Below, one piece after another: positions 40,372-48,006 of a DNA stretch of 64,000 nt. The translations under genes were made by a program, and so were the position numbers. This stretch comes from DASSUW01 sp963806395 (GTDB lineage Bacteria > Actinomycetota > Thermoleophilia > Solirubrobacterales > Solirubrobacteraceae): NCBI GenBank assembly GCA_963806395.1, contig CAWDYI010000011.1, forward strand, positions 1-64,000, written 5' to 3'. The notes under the pieces were generated by a model. That model made no database searches. It was not told the DNA's origin and saw nothing but the letters and a program-made list of their open reading frames with translations. Position 1 is the stretch's first letter. Each line of letters begins with the position of its first letter.

Positions 40372-42159
40372 GTGAGCATTGAAACCACCGCCTCGACGTC
40401 CAACCAGAAGCTGCTGCGCTGGGTTGAGGAGGTGGCGCAGCTCACGCAGCCGGACGCGATCCACTGGTGTGACGGGTCGGCGGAGGAGTACGACCGGCTG
40501 GCACAGGGGCTGGTCGACGCGGGGACGTTCGAGCGGCTGTCGGAGGCGAAGCGTCCGAACTCGTACCTGGCGCTGTCGGACCCGGACGACGTGGCCCGGG
40601 TCGAGGACCGCACGTTCATCTGCGCGCAGTCCGAGGACGACGCCGGTCCGACGAACAACTGGCGCCACCCGGACGAGATGCGCGAGCTGCTGCTGGACAA
40701 GTTCCAGGGCGCGATGCGCGGCCACACGATGTACGTCGTGCCGTTCAGCATGGGCCCGCTCGGATCCCCGATCGCCGAGATCGGCGTGCAGCTGACGGAC
40801 TCGGCGTACGTGGCCGTCTCGATGCGGATCATGACCCGGATGGGCAAGGGCGCGCTCGACGTGCTCGGCGCCGACGGCGACTTCGTGCCCTGCCTGCACA
40901 CGGTCGGCGCTCCGAACGACACCTCGCCGTGGCCGTGCAACCCGGACAAGTACATCGTGCACTTCCCGGAGACGCGCGAGATCTGGTCGTTCGGCTCCGG
41001 CTACGGCGGCAACGCGCTGCTGGGCAAGAAGTGCCTCGCGCTGCGGATCGCGTCGGTGATGGCGCGTGACGAAGGCTGGCTCGCCGAGCACATGCTGATC
41101 ATCAAGGTGACCTCCCCGGACGGCGACTCGAAGTACATGGCCGCCGCGTTCCCGAGCGCGTCGGGCAAGACCAACCTCGCGATGCTCGTGCCCTCGCTCC
41201 CCGGATGGACGGTGGAGACGGTCGGGGACGACATCGCGTGGATGAAGTTCGGCGCCGACGGTCGTCTGTACGCGGTCAACCCCGAGGCCGGGTTCTTCGG
41301 CGTGGCTCCCGGCACCGGGGAGCGGACGAATCCGAACGCGATGCTCACGATCGAGCGCAACACGATCTTCACCAACACCGCCAAGACCGACGACGGCGAC
41401 GTGTGGTGGGAGGGCATGACGCCCGAGGCGCCGGCGCACGCGATCGACTGGAAGGGGAACGACTGGTCGCCGGGCGCCGACCGCCCGTCGGCGCATCCCA
41501 ACTCGCGCTTCACGACCCCGGCGGCGCAGTGCCCGTCGATCGTCCCCGAATGGGAGGACCCCGCCGGCGTGCCGATCGCCGCCTTCCTGTTCGGCGGTCG
41601 CCGCGCGACCGTCGTGCCGCTGGTGCGCGAGGCGTTCGACTGGGAGCACGGCGTGTACCTCGGCGCCACGATGAGCGCGGAGACGACCGCGGCCGCCGCC
41701 GGCGAGGTCGGCGCGCTGCGCTTCGACCCGATGGCGATGCTCCCGTTCTGCGGCTACAACATGGCCGACTACTTCGGCCATTGGCTTCAGATCGGCGCTC
41801 GCGAGGGCGCCGTGCTGCCCGGGATCTTCTACGTCAACTGGTTCCGCAAGGGCGACGACGGCAAGTACCTGTGGCCGGGATTCGGCGACAACGCGCGCGT
41901 GCTGGCGTGGATCTTCCGCCGCCTCGACGGCGACGCCGACGCGACCGAGACGCCGATCGGCAACGTCCCGCGGCCGCAGGACCTGGAGACCGAAGGGCTC
42001 GACCTGTCCGCGAAGGCCCTCGAGCAGCTGCTCACGGTGGACGAGGACCTGCTGCGCGACGAGCTCGATCAGGTGCGCGGGCACCTGGACAGGTTCGGCG
42101 ATCGGCTGCCGGCCGCGATGCGCTCCCAGTTCGAGGAGTTGGAGCGCAGGCTGGCATAG
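40372..42159 (+). CDS. pckG: Phosphoenolpyruvate carboxykinase (GTP)
   Basis: A 595-residue GTP-dependent PEPCK that makes PEP and CO2 from oxaloacetate. Conserved blocks: 'NNWRHPDEM', 'RTMYVVPFSMGP'-type R-loop (here HTMYVVPFSMGPLG), the Mn/GTP blocks 'VGDDIAWMKF' and 'FFGVAPGTGERTNPNAM', and 'FGGRRATVVPLV'. The P-loop at about residues 260-268 reads 'FPSASGKTN', with Ser in place of the reactive Cys of the usual 'FPSACGKTN'. The GTG start follows a Shine-Dalgarno (GGGAAGAGG) rather than a leaderless -10. It is followed at 27 bp by the giant glutamate dehydrogenase gene. Confidence 0.95.
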   Translation: MSIETTASTSNQKLLRWVEEVAQLTQPDAIHWCDGSAEEYDRLAQGLVDAGTFERLSEAKRPNSYLALSDPDDVARVEDRTFICAQSEDDAGPTNNWRHPDEMRELLLDKFQGAMRGHTMYVVPFSMGPLGSPIAEIGVQLTDSAYVAVSMRIMTRMGKGALDVLGADGDFVPCLHTVGAPNDTSPWPCNPDKYIVHFPETREIWSFGSGYGGNALLGKKCLALRIASVMARDEGWLAEHMLIIKVTSPDGDSKYMAAAFPSASGKTNLAMLVPSLPGWTVETVGDDIAWMKFGADGRLYAVNPEAGFFGVAPGTGERTNPNAMLTIERNTIFTNTAKTDDGDVWWEGMTPEAPAHAIDWKGNDWSPGADRPSAHPNSRFTTPAAQCPSIVPEWEDPAGVPIAAFLFGGRRATVVPLVREAFDWEHGVYLGATMSAETTAAAAGEVGALRFDPMAMLPFCGYNMADYFGHWLQIGAREGAVLPGIFYVNWFRKGDDGKYLWPGFGDNARVLAWIFRRLDGDADATETPIGNVPRPQDLETEGLDLSAKALEQLLTVDEDLLRDELDQVRGHLDRFGDRLPAAMRSQFEELERRLA

Positions 42160-42173
42160 AGCCGCGTCGGGCG

Positions 42174-42179
42174 TAGGAT
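42174..42179 (+). promoter_or_regulatory. Candidate -10 (TAGGAT), leaderless
   Basis: TAGGAT lies 7 nt before the GTG at 42187, between pckG and the dehydrogenase gene; the latter may have its own start. Confidence 0.5.
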
Positions 42180-42186
42180 CCACGCA

Positions 42187-45100
42187 GTGAGCCTCGCGGA
42201 GGAGACCGAGGCCGGCGCATCGCCGGCGAGCAGGCTGCTGGAGCTGATCGACGAGAAGGTGCCCGCCGAGCGCGCGCCCGCGGTCCGCGCGTTCGCGAGC
42301 GCCTACCTGCGGCGCCTGTCCGGCGACGCGTCCGAGGGGATCTCGGCCGAGCACCTGCTGGCCGAGGTCGTCGGCGCGTTCGAGTTCGCCTCGGCCCGCG
42401 GTGAGGAGCCCGTCGCGGTGCGGGCGTTCAATCCGACCAGGAGCGAGCACGGCTACGAGCCGCTCGGCTCGGTGGTGGAGACGAACACCGACGACTGGCC
42501 GTTCCTGGTCGACTCGGTGTCCGGCGAGCTCCAGGGGCGCGGGCTCGCCGTCACGCGCCTGCTGCACCCGGTCGTCGGCGTCCGGCGCGAGCAGGGCGCG
42601 ATCGCCGATGTCGGGCGCGCGCGCGAGGCGCCGCATCGCGAGTCGATCATGCACTTCGACCTCGTCCGCCGGCTCGACGACGCGGAGCTGGCCGAGGTGG
42701 AGAAGGCCGTCCGCGAGGTGCTGCTCGCGGTGCGCGGCGTCGTCGCGGACTTCAAGGCGATGACCGAGCGGGTCGACGACATGATCACCGTCGCCCGCGC
42801 CGGGACGGCGCGCTACCCGCGCGACGAGGTGCACGAGGTCGCCGACTTCCTCGCGTGGCTGCTGGGCGGCAACTTCGTCCTGCTCGGCGCGCGCGAGTAC
42901 GACTTCACCGACGGCACGATCCGGGTCGTCGAAGGCTCCGGCCTGGGGATCCTGCACGAGGAGGACCGGTCGCAGTTCAGCGAGCCCGTGCCGCTGGCCG
43001 ACATGCCGCCGCCGATGCGCGAGCGCGCCACCAGCGGCGACCTGCTGCTCGTCACCAAGACGAACGCGATCTCGCCCGTGCACCGGCACGAGCGGATGGA
43101 CTACGTCGGCGTGCGACGCGTCTCGCGCAGCGGCGAGATCATCGGCGAGTCGCGGCTGCTCGGCCTGTTCACGTCGCGGGCGTTCGCCGAGCGCGCGTCC
43201 GAGACCCCGCTGCTGCATCGCAAGCTGCGCCAGGCGCTCGACGCCGAGGACCTGATCGAGGGGTCGCACGACTACAAGGCGGCCGTCGCGCTGTTCGACT
43301 CGTTCCCGAAGGAGGAGCTGTTCGCCGCTCCGGTCGACGACCTGCGGCGCGCCGTCGTCGCGCTGACCGGCCTCGAGGGCTCGGACCGGGTCCGCCTGCT
43401 CGGCCGCCGCGACGCCGACGGGCGCAGCGCGTCGCTGATCCTGGCGCTGCCGCGGTCCCGCTACAGCCCGTCGCTGGTGGCGCGCGTGAGCGCGCTGCTG
43501 CGCCGCCGCTTCGAGACCGCCGGCGTCGAGGCGCACCACGTGCTCGACGAGGGCCAGCGCGTGCGGCTGCACTTCCTGGTGCACACCGCGGGCGGGCTGC
43601 CGGACATCCCGCTGCGCGACCTCGAGGCCGAGGTGGTCGCGCTCGCCCGCACGTGGGACGACGAGCTCGCCGACATCCTCGACGAACGGCACGGCGCGGG
43701 CCCGGGACGGACGCTGGCTGCGGCGTGGTCGCCGCTCTTCCCCGAGCACTACAAGGGCTACACCAGGCCGGAGCTGGCGGCGGTCGACGTCGCGTGCTTC
43801 GCGCGGCTCGACGCGGGCGAGTCGTTCGTGGTCGGCCTGCACCCGATCGGCGCCGAGCGGCCGACCCGCGTGGCGCTGTACAAGCGCGGCGCCAAGATCG
43901 AGCTCTCGCGCGTGATGCCGATGCTCGAGGACCTCGGCCTGCGGGTGATCGAGGAGATCTCGACCCGGCTCCTGGGCGACGAGGAGACGTGGGTGCAGGA
44001 GTTCCGCGTGCTCGGGCCGGGCGAGCAGGCGCTCGACCTCGACGCCGTGGGCGACCGGGTGGCCGAGGCGATCGCGGCCGTCTACCGCGGCGAGGACGAG
44101 TCCGACCCGCTCAACCGGCTCGTGATCACCGCCGGGCTCGACCGCACGCAGGTGGCGATCCTGCGCGCCTACCGCAAGTACCGCCAGCGGATCGGCTCGC
44201 GCTTCACCGAGGGCTACCAGAACGAGGTGCTGGCGGCGAACTCGCCGATCACGGCGAAGCTCGTGCGCTACTTCGAGCTGCGCTTCGATCCCGACATCGA
44301 GACCGACGAGGCGGCCGAGGCCGCGCTCCGCGAGGAGATCATGGCCGACCTCGAGGAGGTCACCTCGATCGACCACGACCGGATCCTGCGCAATCAGCTC
44401 GGCGCGATCGACGCCACGCTGCGCACGAACGCGTACAAGCCCGACCGCGGCGCGACCTCGTTCAAGCTGCGCTCGGCCGACGTGCCGGCGATCCCGCTCC
44501 CGGCGCCGGAGTTCGAGATCTACGTCTACGCGTCCGACGTCGAGGGGATCCACCTGCGCGGCGGGGCGATCGCCCGCGGCGGCATCCGGTTCTCGGACCG
44601 GATGGACTACCGCACCGAGGTCTACGGCCTGATGCGGGCGCAGCTCGTCAAGAACGCGATCATCGTGCCGTCAGGTGCCAAGGGCGGCTTCATCGTCAAG
44701 CGCGCGCCGGTCGACAAGGAGGCGATCCAGGAGTCCTACGTGACCTACATCCGGTCACTGCTGGACGTCACCGACAACCTGGTCGACGGCAAGGTCGTCC
44801 ACCCGGAGCGGGTGCGGGTCCGGGACGACGACGACACGTACCTGGTGGTCGCGGCCGACAAGGGCACGGCGACGTTCTCGGACACCGCCAACGCGATCGC
44901 CGCCGAGTACGGCTTCTGGCTCGACGACGCGTTCGCGTCCGGCGGCTCGGTCGGGTACGACCACAAGAAGCTCGGGATCACCGCGCGCGGCGCGTGGGAG
45001 TCGGTCAAGCGCCACTTCCGCGAGCTGGGGAGGGACCCGTCGCGGGACGAGTTCACCGTCGTCGGGATCGGCGACATGTCCGGCGACGTGTTCGGCAACG

Positions 45101-46938
45101 GGATGCTGCTCTCGGACAAGATCAAGCTCCTCGCGGCCTACGACCACCGGCACGTGTTCATCGATCCGGACCCCGATCCGGCCGCGTCGTTCGCCGAGCG
45201 GCGGCGGCTGTTCGACCTCGCCGGCTCGTCGTGGGACGACTACGACCGAGAACAGCTGTCAGAGGGCGGCGGCGTGTACCGGCGCGACGCGAAGTGGCTC
45301 GAGCTGCCCGAGCGCGCGCGCCAGCTGCTCGGCCTCGACGAGCAGCGCGTGGCCCCGAACGAGGTGATCCGCGCCGTCCTGCGCTCGAAGGTGGACCTGC
45401 TGTGGAACGGCGGCATCGGCACCATCGTCAAGGCCTCGGCCGAGACCGACGCCGACGCGAGCGACCGCTCGAGCGACTCGATCCGGGTGAACGCCAACGA
45501 GCTGCGGGCGCGGGTCGTCGGCGAGGGCGGCAACCTCGGGCTGACGCGCCGCGCACGCGTCGAGTACGCCGCCGGCGGCGGCCTCATCAACGCCGACTTC
45601 ATCGACAACTCGGCCGGGGTCGACTGCTCCGACCACGAGGTCAACCTGAAGATCCTGCTCGGGCTGGCCGAGCGGCGCGGCGAGCTCACGCGGCCGGAGC
45701 GCGACGAGCTGCTGGAGGCGGTCACCGAAGACGTCGTCGCGCACGTGCTCTACGACTCGTTCCTGCAGGCGCAGATCATCTCCCAGGAGGTCGAGCGGTC
45801 GGCCGGGCGGATGTTCGCGTACGAGGACCTCGTCGCCCTGCTGGAGGAGACCGGGCTGCTGGACCGCGCGAGCGAGGATCTCCCGAACAACGAGGAGATC
45901 TCCGAGCGCCGCCGGAGCGGGCACGGGCTCGAGCGCCCCGAGCTGGCGATCCTCGGCGCGCACGCCAAGCGCTGGGTCGCGCGCGAGCTCGAGCGGACCG
46001 GCTTCGCCGACGACCCGTGGCTGGAGCGCGACATGCGCGCGTACTTCCCGGACGCGGTCGTCGAGCGCTGCGGGCATCTGCTGGGCGAGCACCCGCTGCG
46101 CACTCAACTGATCTGCATGATCAACGCCAACTCGGTCGTGAACGCGCTCGGGCCGACGTTCGTGTCATCGCTCGTGGCCGAGCGCGGGGCCGACGTCGCC
46201 GCGGTCGTGCGCGCTTACCTGATCGCCTGCGACGTGACCGGCGCGACGGCGCTGTGGGAGGCCGTCGAGGGGCTCGACGGCGTCGAGCGCTCCGCCCAGG
46301 CCGAGCTGCTCGGCGGCGTCGACACGCTCGTCGAGGCGACCGCCCGCTGGTATCTGACCTGGGCGCCGGGAGCGCCGCTGGAGGAGACGATCGCGTCCGG
46401 CCGCGACGGCTTCGCGCGGCTCGCCGCGGTGCTGCCCGACCTCGGCACCGAGGAGCGGCGGCGCAGGCGTGAGGAGACCGTCGGGCGGCTGCTCGGCGAG
46501 GGCGTTCCGGCGCGGATCGCGCGGGCCCACGCGCTGGCGGCCGAGCTGGTCCACACGCCCGACATGGTCGCCGTCGCGGCGGCGACGGAGCGCTCGATCG
46601 AGGACGTCGCCGGCGTGTTCTTCACGCTCGGGGCGGAGCTGCGGCTGGACTGGATGGAGCGCGAGCTCGCGCGCGTGCGGTCGTCGACGCGGATGCAGCG
46701 GTGGGCGCTGCAGGCCGTGCGCGAGGACGCGCTGAACGCGCGGCGCGAGCTGGCCGAGTGGGCGCTGCGCGAGAACCCGGGAGCCGAGCCGCTCGAGGCT
46801 GTGGAGCGGTTCATGGAGGCGCACACCGCCGGGGTCGGGCGCCTGGAGGCGTTCCTGCGGACGCTGGCGCGCGAGGGCGACCCCGACCTGGCCGGCCTGA
46901 CGCTGGCCGTGCGGCAGCTGCGCGCCCTGGTCTCGTAG
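42187..46938 (+). CDS. NAD-specific glutamate dehydrogenase, 180-kDa class
   Basis: A 1583-residue NAD-GDH of the large L-180 class (GdhB/RocG-unrelated), which deaminates glutamate to 2-oxoglutarate. The long N-terminal regulatory part (residues 1 to about 650) carries the ACT-like 'TNTDDWPFLVDSVSGELQGR' block. The catalytic part has 'IARGGIRFSDRMDYRTEVYG', 'KNAIIVPSGAKGGFIVK' (about 822-838; nucleotide/substrate Lys), and 'GMLLSDKIKLLAAYDHRHVF'; the C-terminus is helical. GTG 42187 has a leaderless -10. The gene follows pckG, so amino acids can feed oxaloacetate and PEP synthesis. Length is right for the class. Confidence 0.93.
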   Translation: MSLAEETEAGASPASRLLELIDEKVPAERAPAVRAFASAYLRRLSGDASEGISAEHLLAEVVGAFEFASARGEEPVAVRAFNPTRSEHGYEPLGSVVETNTDDWPFLVDSVSGELQGRGLAVTRLLHPVVGVRREQGAIADVGRAREAPHRESIMHFDLVRRLDDAELAEVEKAVREVLLAVRGVVADFKAMTERVDDMITVARAGTARYPRDEVHEVADFLAWLLGGNFVLLGAREYDFTDGTIRVVEGSGLGILHEEDRSQFSEPVPLADMPPPMRERATSGDLLLVTKTNAISPVHRHERMDYVGVRRVSRSGEIIGESRLLGLFTSRAFAERASETPLLHRKLRQALDAEDLIEGSHDYKAAVALFDSFPKEELFAAPVDDLRRAVVALTGLEGSDRVRLLGRRDADGRSASLILALPRSRYSPSLVARVSALLRRRFETAGVEAHHVLDEGQRVRLHFLVHTAGGLPDIPLRDLEAEVVALARTWDDELADILDERHGAGPGRTLAAAWSPLFPEHYKGYTRPELAAVDVACFARLDAGESFVVGLHPIGAERPTRVALYKRGAKIELSRVMPMLEDLGLRVIEEISTRLLGDEETWVQEFRVLGPGEQALDLDAVGDRVAEAIAAVYRGEDESDPLNRLVITAGLDRTQVAILRAYRKYRQRIGSRFTEGYQNEVLAANSPITAKLVRYFELRFDPDIETDEAAEAALREEIMADLEEVTSIDHDRILRNQLGAIDATLRTNAYKPDRGATSFKLRSADVPAIPLPAPEFEIYVYASDVEGIHLRGGAIARGGIRFSDRMDYRTEVYGLMRAQLVKNAIIVPSGAKGGFIVKRAPVDKEAIQESYVTYIRSLLDVTDNLVDGKVVHPERVRVRDDDDTYLVVAADKGTATFSDTANAIAAEYGFWLDDAFASGGSVGYDHKKLGITARGAWESVKRHFRELGRDPSRDEFTVVGIGDMSGDVFGNGMLLSDKIKLLAAYDHRHVFIDPDPDPAASFAERRRLFDLAGSSWDDYDREQLSEGGGVYRRDAKWLELPERARQLLGLDEQRVAPNEVIRAVLRSKVDLLWNGGIGTIVKASAETDADASDRSSDSIRVNANELRARVVGEGGNLGLTRRARVEYAAGGGLINADFIDNSAGVDCSDHEVNLKILLGLAERRGELTRPERDELLEAVTEDVVAHVLYDSFLQAQIISQEVERSAGRMFAYEDLVALLEETGLLDRASEDLPNNEEISERRRSGHGLERPELAILGAHAKRWVARELERTGFADDPWLERDMRAYFPDAVVERCGHLLGEHPLRTQLICMINANSVVNALGPTFVSSLVAERGADVAAVVRAYLIACDVTGATALWEAVEGLDGVERSAQAELLGGVDTLVEATARWYLTWAPGAPLEETIASGRDGFARLAAVLPDLGTEERRRRREETVGRLLGEGVPARIARAHALAAELVHTPDMVAVAAATERSIEDVAGVFFTLGAELRLDWMERELARVRSSTRMQRWALQAVREDALNARRELAEWALRENPGAEPLEAVERFMEAHTAGVGRLEAFLRTLAREGDPDLAGLTLAVRQLRALVS

Positions 46939-46947
46939 CGCCGACGT

Positions 46948-47577
46948 TCACATGCGCTGCGCGGACGGGTGCAGCAGCGGCACGGCCGGCTCCCAGCCGG
47001 CGCGCAGGATCGCCGCCAGCGACGGCGGCGTGATCAGCTGCGCCCGCACGCCGGCCGGGCGCCTCGTAGGTGCCTCGTAGCCGCCGGCCGTCCAGCGCAG
47101 CAGCGCTCCGCCGAGCACGAGGTGCGGTGCCCCGTCGTGCACGAGGAACGCGCCGTCGGGGAGCTCGTCGAGCGGTGCCGCGTGGTGGAGCTGCTCGCGG
47201 GTGCCGTCGGCGACCCGCTCGGCATGGAGCTGCGCGTCGATCGCGTCCGCGCCGCGGTGGCCGGGGTGGATCCGCTCCCACAGCGCACCGAAGCGGTTGT
47301 AGTCCTCGCGGCGGCAGAGCGCGCACGGGCGGTGCCCGGCCGCGAACGCGGTCGCCTCGTCGAGGAAGAACAGCTCCGTGAAGCGGCCCGGCTGCATCAG
47401 CGGCTCGCGGTGCCAGCCGCGGAACTCGAGCCGGCAGGCGATCCAGCGCCTGCCGTTGTAGCGGCTCCGGATCCGCCCCGAGCCGTCGTGGAGGCAGCCG
47501 CGGTTGCCGTACACGAGCCCCCGCGCGGGATCTGCGACCAGCTCGCTCAGCGGTGTCACGCGGTTCTGCAGCGGCAC
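46948..47577 (-). CDS. Conserved hypothetical protein with Cys-x-x-Cys
   Basis: A 209-residue soluble protein starting GTG 47577 ('PLQNRVTPLSELVADPARGL'). Recurrent family features are 'GNRGCLHDGSGRIRSRYNGR', 'WIACRLEFRGWHRE', 'TELFFLDEATAFAAGHRPCA' and 'CRREDYNRFGALWER', with a His-Arg-Pro-Cys-x-x-Cys-Arg motif that could bind zinc. I know this as a conserved uncharacterised family but cannot give a function. TAGGGT ends 7 nt before the start and shares a TA with the divergent VOC promoter. Confidence 0.85.
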   Translation of the reverse strand: MPLQNRVTPLSELVADPARGLVYGNRGCLHDGSGRIRSRYNGRRWIACRLEFRGWHREPLMQPGRFTELFFLDEATAFAAGHRPCALCRREDYNRFGALWERIHPGHRGADAIDAQLHAERVADGTREQLHHAAPLDELPDGAFLVHDGAPHLVLGGALLRWTAGGYEAPTRRPAGVRAQLITPPSLAAILRAGWEPAVPLLHPSAQRM

Positions 47578-47584
47578 TCGGCGA

Positions 47585-47594
47585 ACCCTAGACT
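47585..47594. promoter_or_regulatory. Overlapping divergent -10 elements (DUF / VOC genes)
   Basis: ACCCTAGACT: minus-strand TAGGGT (47585-47590) and plus-strand TAGACT (47589-47594) share the central TA. Gaps to the start codons are 7 nt and 10 nt. Confidence 0.6.
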
Positions 47595-47604
47595 GCGGCG
47601 TCCT

Positions 47605-47976
47605 ATGGACTTCAGATTCGAGCTCGTCCACGTGCCCGTGTCCGACGTGGACCGGGCGAAGGCCTTCTACACGGAGAAGGCCGGCTTCAACGCCGACCAC
47701 GACCACCAGGTGAGCGACGAGATGCGCTTCGTCCAGCTCACGCCCCCCGGCTCGCCCACCTCGATCTCGATCGGCAGCGGGATGTCGGAGATGACGCCCG
47801 GCTCTCTCGACGGCCTGCAGCTGGTCGTCACCGACATCCATGCCGCGCGGGCGGAGCTCGCCGGGCGCGGACTGGACGTCGGCGATGTGCAGACGTTCCC
47901 CTGGGGCTCGTTCGTGTTCTTCAGCGACCCGGACGGCAACAGCTGGGCCGTACAGGAGATCCCCGCTCGCGAGTAG
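47605..47976 (+). CDS. VOC-family (glyoxalase/bleomycin-resistance-like) protein
   Basis: A 123-residue single VOC domain made of paired beta-alpha-beta-beta-beta modules: 'FELVHVPVSDVDRAKAFYTE' opens with the first metal-site His, and 'SFVFFSDPDGNSWAVQEIP' is the second half, with Glu as the last metal ligand. Length suits a dimeric metal-binding enzyme (isomerase, lyase or resistance protein). The ATG at 47605 has TAGACT 10 nt upstream. No specific substrate can be inferred. Confidence 0.88.
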   Translation: MDFRFELVHVPVSDVDRAKAFYTEKAGFNADHDHQVSDEMRFVQLTPPGSPTSISIGSGMSEMTPGSLDGLQLVVTDIHAARAELAGRGLDVGDVQTFPWGSFVFFSDPDGNSWAVQEIPARE

Positions 47977-47988
47977 TCCCTGAAGGGG

Positions 47989-47994
47989 TAGGGT
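47989..47994 (+). promoter_or_regulatory. Candidate -10 (TAGGGT) for the kinase gene
   Basis: TAGGGT lies 12 nt before the GTG at 48007; a very short leader is expected. Confidence 0.4.
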
Positions 47995-48006
47995 CGGTTT
48001 AAGACG

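Noticed and set aside
40288..44553. A 1421-codon open frame opposite pckG and the glutamate dehydrogenase gene
   Set aside because: It is an antisense shadow of two real, conserved genes in GC-rich DNA; composition is Arg/Ala/Gly/Asp-rich with no domains.
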